From Planctomycetota bacterium (GTDB taxonomy: Bacteria; Planctomycetota; GCA-002687715; DRQF01), in NCBI GenBank assembly GCA_015485455.1, contig WFTN01000018.1, positions 1 to 7,054 on the forward strand: DNA of 7,054 nt, in the 5' to 3' direction. Both the position numbers and the translations under genes were made by a program. Positions 1 through 6,727 of the stretch are shown in pieces. The notes beneath the pieces were generated by a model. It saw only the letters and a program-made list of their open reading frames with translations. It was not told the origin of the DNA and made no database searches. Positions within the stretch are counted from its first letter, which is position 1. Each line of letters starts with the position of its first letter.

Positions 1-1311
1 GAAGAGCACAGGGGGCTAAGAGTGCTTCGCTTCTTCAGGTCTGCTGACTACAAGAGTCCTGTTGATGTGCATGATCCCATCTGCGAATCGTATTTCGAGA
101 GTTTAGTTCGACAATTTCAACCAGATGTGATGCACCTGCATCACTGGGTCCATCTCAGCACAGACTTAGTGGCCATTGCCGCGCGCAATGGTGTTCCGGC
201 AGTCATCACTTTACACGATTACTGGACCACTTGTTCCTTGTTCTTTCGGTTGCCCAATAACGAAGAATTCTGCGAGAAATCAGAGAGCAAAGAGAACTGC
301 CTTCCTTGTTTGCGCCAGCATCGCCCCATGGAAGAGGGGGAACTCAACTACTCATTAGACATGAGATTCCGTTCTTTGATGAGTGAATTATTATTCAGTT
401 CCGTCATTCTAATTTCAGGGAAACGGCAGTTAGAGAACATCGTTAGGTTTGGGCGTTTTCCTCGGTCCGTCTTCGAAAAAATACGGCTGCTCCCCATCGG
501 TGTGGTGCCGACGCAATTCTCTGCCAACAAATCGTTTGAGAAGCGTGACGACGACATCATCACCGTCGGGCATTGGGGTAACCTCTCCGCCATCAAAGGG
601 CTAAAAATATTGGTCCAAGCAGCGGCGAAATCTCCATATGCAAGACGGATCAAATTGAAGCTCATCGGCGAGATTAAGGACGGCAATTTACTTGCAAGCT
701 TGCATGAAGGGGCTGGAGCCGCGAGAATCGAATTACTTGGCCCTTATAAGGCCGAGTCGCTACCTGAACTCATTGCTGATGTCGATATTGGAGTTTTTCC
801 TTCTTTGTGTGAGGAAACCCATTCTATTGTCTTGGATGAGGCACTCTTGGCTGGAATGCCCGTTATTGTGAGTGACCGAGGTGCCATGGCTGCCCGTGTG
901 GGCGACCGGGGGCTCGTGGTTCCTGCCAATGACGTGGCTGCTCTGACCGAGGCGCTGGATGTTATGATGGATCAACAAGCTCGGGCCCAGTTTGCTCAAG
1001 GATCTTACGGCGATGTCGTTGATTCCGGGACCTATGCCAAACAAATCGAGGAGATCTATCTTGGGCTTGGTCCACCAGCGGTTGATTTGCCGGTTCCCGA
1101 TTTGGGACGAGATCGATTGGAGTATCGAAATCGGCGATTTTTCGAGGTAGGCCGGTTTGCCTTGGCTGCTGAAGGTCAAAGGCACACAATTGAAGCAGCG
1201 ATTCAAGGGGACCCGGTTGCCTTGGAGGCGTTGCGCCAACAAAATATCACCTTGGCCACACGAATTGAGGCTCTGCTAGAAGCCACGAAAGAAGACAATC
1301 ATGACGACTGA
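1..1311 (+). CDS. Family 4 glycosyltransferase (GT-B fold), 5' end cut off by the window
   Basis: A retaining GT4 enzyme expected to transfer a sugar from a nucleotide donor to a growing glycan at the inner face of the membrane; donor and acceptor are not predictable. The frame is open to nucleotide 1. The first GTG (nt 22) is not the start: the codons before it read EEHRGLR, and the GLRV they form with that GTG matches GLRV at residues 58-61 of the GT4 gene at 4975-6417, so roughly the first 50-60 residues lie outside the window. Numbering from the nt-22 codon: acceptor-side motif PDVMHLHHW (34-42), TLHDYW (63-68), a four-cysteine insert (C71, C84, C93, C96), the donor-domain strand TVGHWGNLSAIKG (181-193), and the catalytic EX7E pair E265/E273. 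About 80 residues follow the catalytic domain and end in a heptad-like helix (about 400-424). The stop overlaps the next start by 11 nt. Family assignment is firm; specificity is unknown. Confidence 0.9.
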   Translation, partial: EEHRGLRVLRFFRSADYKSPVDVHDPICESYFESLVRQFQPDVMHLHHWVHLSTDLVAIAARNGVPAVITLHDYWTTCSLFFRLPNNEEFCEKSESKENCLPCLRQHRPMEEGELNYSLDMRFRSLMSELLFSSVILISGKRQLENIVRFGRFPRSVFEKIRLLPIGVVPTQFSANKSFEKRDDDIITVGHWGNLSAIKGLKILVQAAAKSPYARRIKLKLIGEIKDGNLLASLHEGAGAARIELLGPYKAESLPELIADVDIGVFPSLCEETHSIVLDEALLAGMPVIVSDRGAMAARVGDRGLVVPANDVAALTEALDVMMDQQARAQFAQGSYGDVVDSGTYAKQIEEIYLGLGPPAVDLPVPDLGRDRLEYRNRRFFEVGRFALAAEGQRHTIEAAIQGDPVALEALRQQNITLATRIEALLEATKEDNHDD

Positions 1312-2158
1312 ACCACGGGTGTCGATCATCATCCGAACATTCAATCGACCCAAAATGCTCCGGCGAGCCCTCGAGTCCGTTGGCCGCCAAACATACAAGA
1401 ATATCGAAGCTGTTGTCATCAATGACGCAGGCTGCGATGTTCAAGACGTGGTTGATGAATTCAGTGCGAATTTTGACATCATCTATCTGAATTATCCCGT
1501 GGACAAAAAGCCAGGTCGCTGTCGAGCCGCCAATGAAGGAATCGCTCAGTCAACCGGCGAGTGGATCTGCTATCTCGACGACGATGATTTTTATTATCCT
1601 GACCATGTTCAAGTCCTTATGCACGAAGCCAAAAGGACCGGTGCTATGGTGCTTTACACGGATGCTAATCGGGGCACGGAAGAGCCCGGGGAAGAATCCG
1701 GCGATTACGTCATCACTGCTGTGGGCGAAGGACCATCAGAAGACTTCTCCCGAGCAGGTTTCTACTGCGGTTGCTACATCCATTTGGTCACTTTTTGTCA
1801 TCACCGCAAGCTTTTCGAGCAACAGGGCGGGTTCGACGAACATCTTCCTGTCCTGGAAGATCTTGATCTCTTCTTTCGCTACGCCTTCGATCACGAATTT
1901 CACCATATCAAGCAAAAGACTGCCCAATTCCAGATTCGAACCGATGACACCAACGCGGTGACATCCATGCGCCGGGAGTTTGCTGAAACTCATGAACTCT
2001 TGTGCAAGAAATATCTTCACACGGCCGTTGGGGACATGATGGTTCTGATTCAGGAGGGGCGAGGGCGCCTCATTGGAACCGCCGCTGTGGTTGAAGATCT
2101 CTTGGTTCGCATTGCCAATTTGGAGCAACGTATCAATCAGTTGGAACAAAAGGGCTGA
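1301..2158 (+). CDS. Family 2 glycosyltransferase (GT-A fold) with C-terminal coiled-coil tail
   Basis: An inverting GT2 enzyme of 285 residues. The N-terminus is a textbook GT-A nucleotide-binding start, VSIIIRTFNRPKMLRRALES (7-26), followed by VVINDAG (38-44) and the metal/nucleotide-binding acidic cluster DDDD (93-96, a DXD-type site). GGFDEHLPVLEDLDLFFR (176-193) carries the likely catalytic acidic residues E186/D187. No membrane segment is visible, so it is probably cytosolic or peripheral. The last 20 or so residues (about 264-283, with LLVRIANLEQRINQLEQ) form a short heptad-patterned helix outside the catalytic domain, which could mediate oligomerisation or contact with a partner (inference). 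The ATG start lies 11 nt inside the previous gene with only a weak purine-rich stretch before it, so translation is probably coupled. The stop overlaps the next start by one base (TGATG). The sugar transferred cannot be told. Confidence 0.93.
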   Translation: MTTEPRVSIIIRTFNRPKMLRRALESVGRQTYKNIEAVVINDAGCDVQDVVDEFSANFDIIYLNYPVDKKPGRCRAANEGIAQSTGEWICYLDDDDFYYPDHVQVLMHEAKRTGAMVLYTDANRGTEEPGEESGDYVITAVGEGPSEDFSRAGFYCGCYIHLVTFCHHRKLFEQQGGFDEHLPVLEDLDLFFRYAFDHEFHHIKQKTAQFQIRTDDTNAVTSMRREFAETHELLCKKYLHTAVGDMMVLIQEGRGRLIGTAAVVEDLLVRIANLEQRINQLEQKG

Positions 2159-2937
2159 TGACGAAACCCTACTTTCGACAGTGGGAGCCTCTCCTGCCAC
2201 CCACTGGGCCCGTCTGTGGTCCTTTAGTGGTGGTTTCACCTCACCCAGACGATGAAGTCATTGGGGCCGGTGGCCTCATCATGGGCCATAAATTAGCCAA
2301 TGAAGCGGTCACTGTTGCAGTTATGACCAATGGTAGGCTTGGCGATCCGGGAGGGGATCAAAGTGACGAATATGTTGCCAGGCGCGAAGCGGAGTGCTTA
2401 GCCGCCGCTCGTTTTCTGGGTAGCAAGGACACAAGATTCTTGGGGTTTGAGGATGGGTCTCTTGCGCCCATTTACCAGGCTGATCCCGAAAGTGGCGTCG
2501 AGAAACTTTCACAGGTGCTGGCTGGGGCGGAGGGAAAGACTCTGGCAATCCCATCGCCTTTTGAGTTGCACCCAGATCACAAGGCTGCATTCTTATTTGG
2601 ATTTGATGCCTGGACCGCCCGGGGCCGCCAAGAAAAACTCATTCTCTATGAGGTTGGTTCTTTGATGCCCTGCAATTTCCTCTTGGACATCACCGTTTTG
2701 GGTGACCAAAAAGATCAGGCACTCGCTTGTTATGAAAGCCAACTGATGCATCACGACATCTTAGGGAAGGTGCGAGCCTTGGATGTGGCCCGCTGTGCCA
2801 ACATTCCCGATGACGCTGTCCTTCGCTGTGAAGGTTACCTCCAAGTGAGGGCAGAATCCGCCGATACATTCAAGACCATGGTAGACGATCTATTAAGCGT
2901 TACCGACGGCATGAAACCAGGACCTTCCCATGACTGA
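2158..2937 (+). CDS. PIG-L/LmbE-family zinc-dependent N-deacetylase
   Basis: A 259-residue enzyme of the PIG-L/LmbE family, whose known members remove acetyl groups from GlcNAc-containing substrates (GPI precursor, mycothiol and bacillithiol precursors, glycopeptide pseudoaglycones). The signature SPHPDDE is at 27-33; by family analogy H29 and D32 bind zinc and D31 is the general base. A second motif, HPDH (138-141), supplies the third metal ligand H141 and the catalytic H138. The helix motif RREAECLAAARFLG (75-88) and the following FLGFEDG (94-100) are also typical. No signal peptide or membrane segment is seen, so it should act in the cytoplasm. It starts on the ATG of a TGATG junction, and AAGGG (2150-2154) is too close to the start to be an ideal ribosome site, which suggests coupling to the upstream GT2. 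Its place among glycosyltransferases points to de-N-acetylation of a glycan intermediate rather than thiol synthesis (inference). Length is normal for the family. Confidence 0.95.
   Translation: MTKPYFRQWEPLLPPTGPVCGPLVVVSPHPDDEVIGAGGLIMGHKLANEAVTVAVMTNGRLGDPGGDQSDEYVARREAECLAAARFLGSKDTRFLGFEDGSLAPIYQADPESGVEKLSQVLAGAEGKTLAIPSPFELHPDHKAAFLFGFDAWTARGRQEKLILYEVGSLMPCNFLLDITVLGDQKDQALACYESQLMHHDILGKVRALDVARCANIPDDAVLRCEGYLQVRAESADTFKTMVDDLLSVTDGMKPGPSHD
2919..2922 (+). promoter_or_regulatory. Ribosome binding site (AGGA) for the GT2 at 2930
   Basis: AGGA sits 7 nt before the ATG at 2930, inside the end of the deacetylase gene. It supports this ATG as the start although it lies 8 nt before the end of the upstream frame, and it means this gene need not rely only on coupling. 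Confidence 0.6.
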
Positions 2938-3937
2938 ACAAAAAGAGATAATTCCCCAGGCAACGCCTCAGGAGGCGGAGAAAGCCCGGAAACTCTACCT
3001 GAATCAGGATTCCAGGATAGGCCGGGCCACGACGGCCGCGGTGATGACGTCTTTCAATAAAATCAAGGACGTGCGCCTGAACTTGGAAGCGATTCGCAAA
3101 CAGACCATTAAGTTCGACGAAGTGATCGTCGTGGACAATCATTCAAGTGACGGGACCCAAGCGATGATTCGGGGCGAGTTTCCCGAGGTTCACTTCATTG
3201 AGATGCCCAATTCCAACTACGGGGCGTGTGAGACTTTCAACATCGGATTTGGCAATGCGACGACCCAATTTGTCGCGATTCTCGATGATGACATCATCAT
3301 GCCCACCGATTGGGTCGAGAAGATGTTGGCGAAATTCGTCACTGAGCCCGACACCACTGGTTTTATCTCCAGTCGTGTGGTCGAACCAGAAATGCCTGAC
3401 TGGTATAAGAACGACCCTACAGTGAACACCGAACGCTACATGTCGACGTTTCGTGGTTGTGCAACCATGGCTAGACGCGATGTCTTGAAGGCTGCCGGTT
3501 ACTATGACGTGCGGTTTTTCATTTATGGCAACGAGAGGGATCTTTCTTGCCGTGTGATGAATCTGGGGTTCCGTATTCTCCAATATCCAGATGTGGTGGT
3601 TAAGCACGGTACGCCATTTGGCATGAAGAAGGGGCCGAGAAGCCTCTACTATCATGTGCGTAACCTTTGGCTCTATTTGTTCAAGAATGTCGGTTGGTTG
3701 GCCATCCTTGGGTTTGTCTTCGCCATGGTCACCAAGCCTCTTCGCAAGAAGAAATCTGAGAGCGAAGTGACTGCTGATGCGGTGGGTTCCATTGGTGGCG
3801 CAGCTCTTATTGGTGACACCAAAGGAGGATTGTGGATTTGCATCAAGGCGACTTTGAATGCGATTTGCCTCCTTCCCTATTGTCTCAAACATCGGAAAGT
3901 GTGCACCCATGAAGACTGTTCACTCCCGACTCACTGA
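2930..3937 (+). CDS. Family 2 glycosyltransferase with N-terminal extension and C-terminal membrane segment
   Basis: A 335-residue GT2 enzyme. An N-terminal extension of about 33 residues, mostly charged, precedes the first GT-A strand (TTAAVMTSFNK, 34-44). Next come VIVVDNHSSDGT (65-76), the nucleotide/metal site LDDD (118-121) and FFIYGNERDLSCRVMNLGFR (196-215), where E202/D204 occupy the catalytic acidic position, then KHGTP (225-229). This layout matches the rhamnosyltransferase-like branch of GT2. After YYHVRNLWLYLFKN (240-253) there is a hydrophobic stretch of about 16 residues (254-269) followed by a basic run (KPLRKKK), so the protein is probably membrane-attached with the catalytic domain in the cytoplasm. 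A second mildly hydrophobic stretch (about 301-318) and a small Cys/His-containing tail end the protein. It overlaps the deacetylase by 8 nt and is followed by the 99-nt gap. Acceptor and donor are unknown. Confidence 0.93.
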   Translation: MTEQKEIIPQATPQEAEKARKLYLNQDSRIGRATTAAVMTSFNKIKDVRLNLEAIRKQTIKFDEVIVVDNHSSDGTQAMIRGEFPEVHFIEMPNSNYGACETFNIGFGNATTQFVAILDDDIIMPTDWVEKMLAKFVTEPDTTGFISSRVVEPEMPDWYKNDPTVNTERYMSTFRGCATMARRDVLKAAGYYDVRFFIYGNERDLSCRVMNLGFRILQYPDVVVKHGTPFGMKKGPRSLYYHVRNLWLYLFKNVGWLAILGFVFAMVTKPLRKKKSESEVTADAVGSIGGAALIGDTKGGLWICIKATLNAICLLPYCLKHRKVCTHEDCSLPTH

Positions 3938-4036
3938 TATGGGCCTGGCGGTCTTTTGCGGCTAAATCTAACGATGGGTCAGCAGCTCGAAAGCAAATGG
4001 CCTTTACTAATCTTCTCCGCCTCGTAGGATTAGGCC
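3938..4036 (+). other. 99-nt intergenic gap inside the glycosyltransferase cluster
   Basis: This is the only non-overlapping junction between the glycosyltransferase genes. I see no stable hairpin followed by a T-run and no convincing -35/-10 pair. The one recognisable element is the ribosome binding site just before 4037. It may separate two translational units of one transcript. Confidence 0.5.
4026..4029 (+). promoter_or_regulatory. Ribosome binding site (AGGA) for the GT2 at 4037
   Basis: AGGA lies 7 nt before the ATG at 4037, at good spacing. It fixes that ATG as the start and fits independent initiation after the intergenic gap. Confidence 0.65.
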
Positions 4037-4978
4037 ATGGCAAATGGTGAGATACAAGGATCAGGTGGGGAAAGCGTCGCTGTTGTTCTTGTCAATTTTA
4101 ATGGTGGCGATCTCACATTTTCATGCCTGAAGCACCTCGGCAAGAGTTCTTTGTCGCCAACAATCACCATCATCATTGATAATGCCTCCACCGACGGCTC
4201 TGCTGATTTCCTGCGTTCGATTCGATCGCCTGAGCTGGAGGTCATTTGTAACCGCGAAAACTTGGGATTTGCCAAGGCATGTAATCAGGGGATTCGCCGG
4301 GCTCTTGAGCTTTCAGTCGATTTTGTCTTTCTGCTCAACAACGATGCGCGCCTGGCTCCTGATGCTCTCAAGTATCTGCTAGATGCCGCTTCTCAGCATC
4401 CCAATGCAGGTCTCCTCGGGGGGAAGATCTTCTTAGATGACGGACCCAAGCTTTGGTGCGCCGGGGTCAATGTGGGCTTTTTCCCCAATCTTCAGGACTT
4501 GCGGGGATTCGGCAAGTTCGATGTGGGGCAGTTCGACCGGGAGGAGAAAGTAGGGGCTTTGACAGGGTGCGGCCTCCTTCTGCGCCGGCCATTCCTCGAA
4601 GCTGGCGGACTTTTTGACGAAGATTTCTTTGTCTATGTCGAAGATCTTGAGCTTTCTATTCGTGGTAAGAAAATGGGATGGGATTGCCTTTATGTCCCCA
4701 AGGCTGAGCTGTTTCACGCCGCCGGCTCGACGTCAGGGCGTGGATATGGGCCTTGGCGCAAATATATGGTGGCCTACAATTTAGTCTTGTTCTTGAAGAA
4801 ACAGGGGAGCTGGGCCCTTTGGGGGGCTTTTCTGCTGTTGGATGTCCTGTGCTGGCCTCTTGTGCTTGTTGCCGGTATCCTAAGAGGACGTACCAAGGGA
4901 GTTCTGGCCAAGGGGTTGGGACTCATTCATGGCTTATTTGGATTTCAACCCCGCCCACCACGCAGCAGTTCTGAATGA
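4037..4978 (+). CDS. WbbL-like family 2 glycosyltransferase (rhamnosyltransferase-type)
   Basis: A 313-residue GT2 enzyme of the WbbL/RfbF-like group, many members of which transfer rhamnose or related sugars from dTDP donors onto lipid-linked acceptors; rhamnose itself is not proven here. Motifs in order: VAVVLVNFNGGD (14-25), IIIDNASTDGS (45-55), NRENLGFAKACNQGI (72-86), the DXD-equivalent LLNNDA (99-104), TGCGLLLRR (176-184), FDEDFFVYVEDLELSIRGK (193-211) with catalytic E202/D203, and the family-typical HAAGST (227-232). A hydrophobic segment at about 258-281 (WALWGAFLLLDVLCWPLVLV) flanked by basic residues should anchor it in the membrane. The use of NND in place of DXD is usual in this subgroup and not a defect. 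The start has a well-spaced AGGA, and the stop overlaps the next gene as ATGA, so the two are translationally coupled. Confidence 0.94.
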   Translation: MANGEIQGSGGESVAVVLVNFNGGDLTFSCLKHLGKSSLSPTITIIIDNASTDGSADFLRSIRSPELEVICNRENLGFAKACNQGIRRALELSVDFVFLLNNDARLAPDALKYLLDAASQHPNAGLLGGKIFLDDGPKLWCAGVNVGFFPNLQDLRGFGKFDVGQFDREEKVGALTGCGLLLRRPFLEAGGLFDEDFFVYVEDLELSIRGKKMGWDCLYVPKAELFHAAGSTSGRGYGPWRKYMVAYNLVLFLKKQGSWALWGAFLLLDVLCWPLVLVAGILRGRTKGVLAKGLGLIHGLFGFQPRPPRSSSE

Positions 4979-6417
4979 AGATACTCACGGTTGTTCATCG
5001 CTTTTTACCTCGCCACCATACCGGTGCCGAACTCTATAGCTACCGTTTGGCCCAACGTTTAGCTCTAGAGCATGACGTCACCGTGTTTGCTGCCGATGAC
5101 GATCTCATGCGTCGCAATTACAGCCGTGAAATAACGGATGTGGATGGCCTGCGGGTGATCACCGTGCAAAATCATCGCAAGTATGCCAACTTTGCCCATA
5201 GCTATGCCGACCCCTCGATGGAGAAGCTCTTTGCGCGCGTATTGCAAGTGGAGCAACCTGACATTGTTCATTTTCAACATCTCCTCCATCACAGTTTGAA
5301 CTATGGCGCCATTGCCCAGTCCTTTGGGGTACCTAGCGTCATGACTTTGCACGAGTACTGGTTGCTTTGTGCTAGGAATGGCCAACTCTTCGATGCTGAT
5401 GAGAATCGTTGCGATGGGCCAGGGCTTGAGAAGTGCTCTTCTTGTATGTCGCGATTCATGTGGGGGAGATCAAATGTTGATGTTTGGATGCTACGGGGAA
5501 TCTTGGGAGTGAAGAAACTCACCGGCATGAACCTGAAAGCGACAGCGCGGAAACTGCGTCTTCGTCGTTTGTCAGATACCACTTTTGTGCCAGCAGAAAG
5601 CCAAATCGAAAAAATGAAGAAGGGCCTCTTGCTCAGGGAGGCCAGTGTTCGGGATCTATTGGAAAGCGTGGATTGTTTGATCGCACCTTCTCGCTTCTTG
5701 AGAGATCGTTTCTTGGAGTTCGGAGTGGATGCTGATTGTATCGTTCATTCCGACTATGGCACAGAGATGCGTGATTTCCGCAATCTCACCAAGACACCCC
5801 ACGGCGATGGACCATTGCGTATTGGCTTTTTGGGTTCGATGCAACCGGTGAAAGGTGTGCATGTCCTTTTAGAGGCTCTTGGGCACTTGGAATCCGATTC
5901 TTTTGAAGCTGAACTCTATGGCGACATTGAAGCGAAACCGGAATATGTTCAGAAATTGGGTGATTCCTTTGGCCAGAGTGTCCGTCTCAAGGGCAAAGCA
6001 CCTGCCAAGGACATTCCTCGAATCCTCTCGAGCTTGGATGTCTTGGTCGTGCCATCGATTTGGTGGGAAAACTCACCTTTGGTCATCCATGAAGCGTTTG
6101 CTGCTGGCGTGCCGGTTGTTTGCTCGGATGTAGGTGGCATGAGTGAGTTGATTGAGCACGGCAAGTCAGGCTTTCATTTCAAAGCTGGTTCAGCAATCGA
6201 CTTGGCTGCTTGTCTGTCTCAGTTGTCAGGGAATAGAAAAATTCTTGCCGAATTCAGAAGTGGCATTCCAATTCTCAAAGACATGAAAACGGACGCTGCG
6301 TTTCACGACCAACTCTTCGAGGCTATCCTCAGCCACTACGAAGAGCTAGAGCAGTCCGCCATTGATGATGAAGAAAATGACGTCCTCCAATGGATCGCGG
6401 ACCACCCAGATCCCTAA
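4975..6417 (+). CDS. Family 4 glycosyltransferase (GT-B fold) with four-cysteine insert
   Basis: A complete GT4 enzyme of 480 residues, long for the family (often 350-420). It opens with the classic N-terminal strand and glycine loop, MKILTVVHRFLPRHHTGAEL (1-20), followed by QPDIVHFQHL (94-103) and MTLHEYW (123-129). An insert of about 100 residues follows: four cysteines (C132, C146, C154, C157; C-x13-C-x7-C-x2-C), then a basic helical stretch (about 180-225). The donor domain has APSRFLRDRF (237-246), IGFLGSMQPVKGVHVL (283-298) and the EX7E pair E365/E373 within ENSPLVIHEAFAAGVPVV, all intact. The C-terminus is acidic (DDEEND, 464-469). It is a divergent paralogue of the truncated GT4 at the left edge, sharing the cysteine insert and surrounding motifs. 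There is no recognisable ribosome site before the ATG, which overlaps the previous stop (ATGA), so expression probably depends on coupling. It is the last gene of the cluster in view. Confidence 0.94.
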   Translation: MKILTVVHRFLPRHHTGAELYSYRLAQRLALEHDVTVFAADDDLMRRNYSREITDVDGLRVITVQNHRKYANFAHSYADPSMEKLFARVLQVEQPDIVHFQHLLHHSLNYGAIAQSFGVPSVMTLHEYWLLCARNGQLFDADENRCDGPGLEKCSSCMSRFMWGRSNVDVWMLRGILGVKKLTGMNLKATARKLRLRRLSDTTFVPAESQIEKMKKGLLLREASVRDLLESVDCLIAPSRFLRDRFLEFGVDADCIVHSDYGTEMRDFRNLTKTPHGDGPLRIGFLGSMQPVKGVHVLLEALGHLESDSFEAELYGDIEAKPEYVQKLGDSFGQSVRLKGKAPAKDIPRILSSLDVLVVPSIWWENSPLVIHEAFAAGVPVVCSDVGGMSELIEHGKSGFHFKAGSAIDLAACLSQLSGNRKILAEFRSGIPILKDMKTDAAFHDQLFEAILSHYEELEQSAIDDEENDVLQWIADHPDP

Positions 6418-6444
6418 CCCCGACTCATTCATGAGATTGTGGGC

Positions 6445-6514
6445 GGGGTGTGAGAAAATGCCTCCCAAGGAAAGCTCAGCACAACGGCTTATTCTGAAGA
6501 CTTTCTCACAACCC
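6445..6514. repeat. Imperfect inverted repeat, 9-bp perfect core
   Basis: TGTGAGAAA (6449-6457) is matched by TTTCTCACA (6502-6510). After one mismatch the arms extend by GGG (6445-6447) against CCC (6512-6514). The loop is 44 nt. It lies just after the end of the glycosyltransferase gene. It could be an RNA stem acting at the transcript's end, a mobile-element remnant or chance; there is no T-run to argue for intrinsic termination. Confidence 0.4.
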
Positions 6515-6526
6515 AACAGGGCCAGA

Positions 6527-6569
6527 GGTAGCAGAGTGTTTGTGATCAAAGAAGTCCCTCGCTGCTACC
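6527..6569. repeat. Inverted repeat, 8-bp perfect arms
   Basis: GGTAGCAG (6527-6534) is matched by CTGCTACC (6562-6569) with a 27-nt loop. It lies 12 nt after the first inverted repeat. Its function is unknown, and an arm of this length could arise by chance. Confidence 0.35.
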
Positions 6570-6713
6570 ACGCGGGCGTGAGAGGCGGCTGATCCGGAGT
6601 AATGGTTTGATGGTGCTACAAGAGATTGGACCTGACATCCGCGGCCGTTGGCATCGTTGACTTAGACTGAATATTTTCCGGGCCATGTCCCCATGAAATG
6701 ACGTCTTGATGGT

Positions 6714-6718
6714 AGGAG
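6714..6718 (+). promoter_or_regulatory. Ribosome binding site (AGGAG) for the Rpn-type gene
   Basis: AGGAG is followed by a 9-nt spacer and the ATG at 6728, the strongest ribosome site in the window. A GTG at 6725 is in frame directly before the ATG, but ATG at the better spacing is preferred. Confidence 0.7.
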
Positions 6719-6727
6719 CTCATTGTG

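Larger units (their letters stand above)
6418..6727. other. 310-nt non-coding stretch between the glycan cluster and the nuclease gene
   Basis: This region separates the last glycosyltransferase from the Rpn-type gene. It holds two separate inverted repeats (6445-6514 and 6527-6569) and a ribosome binding site at its right end. There is no hairpin with a T-run that would make a classical terminator, no tRNA-like fold I could recognise, and no credible promoter pair. A 44-codon frame (6459-6593) has no recognisable features. Confidence 0.6.

Noticed and set aside
1736..2239. 167-codon open frame on the minus strand, and a similar one at 760-1242
   Set aside because: Both are antisense to genes with clear catalytic motifs, and both have low-quality, Ser/Pro/His-rich translations without domain features.
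3143..3910. 255-codon open frame on the minus strand
   Set aside because: It lies wholly inside a well-supported GT2 gene on the other strand and its translation shows no recognisable motif or domain.
4135..4145. NND in place of a DXD motif in the WbbL-like GT2 suspected as a lost active site
   Set aside because: The NND form (residues 101-103, nt 4337-4345) is usual in this subgroup, and the other catalytic motifs are intact.
6418..6475. Rho-independent terminator after the last glycosyltransferase
   Set aside because: The G-rich stretch can pair only weakly with the nearby CCTCCC and is not followed by a T-run.
6459..6593. Possible 44-codon small gene in the gap after the last glycosyltransferase (ATG at 6459)
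   Set aside because: It has no ribosome binding site at good spacing, no recognisable product, and is only the end of a frame that begins inside the GT4 gene in another phase.
6657..6690. TTGACT as a -35 box for the Rpn gene
   Set aside because: There is no -10-like hexamer at 16-18 nt; the A/T-rich ATATTTT lies only about 8 nt downstream.
6607..6713. Direct repeat TTGATGGT at 6607-6614 and 6706-6713
   Set aside because: It is only 8 bp with no extension on either side, so it is readily explained by chance.
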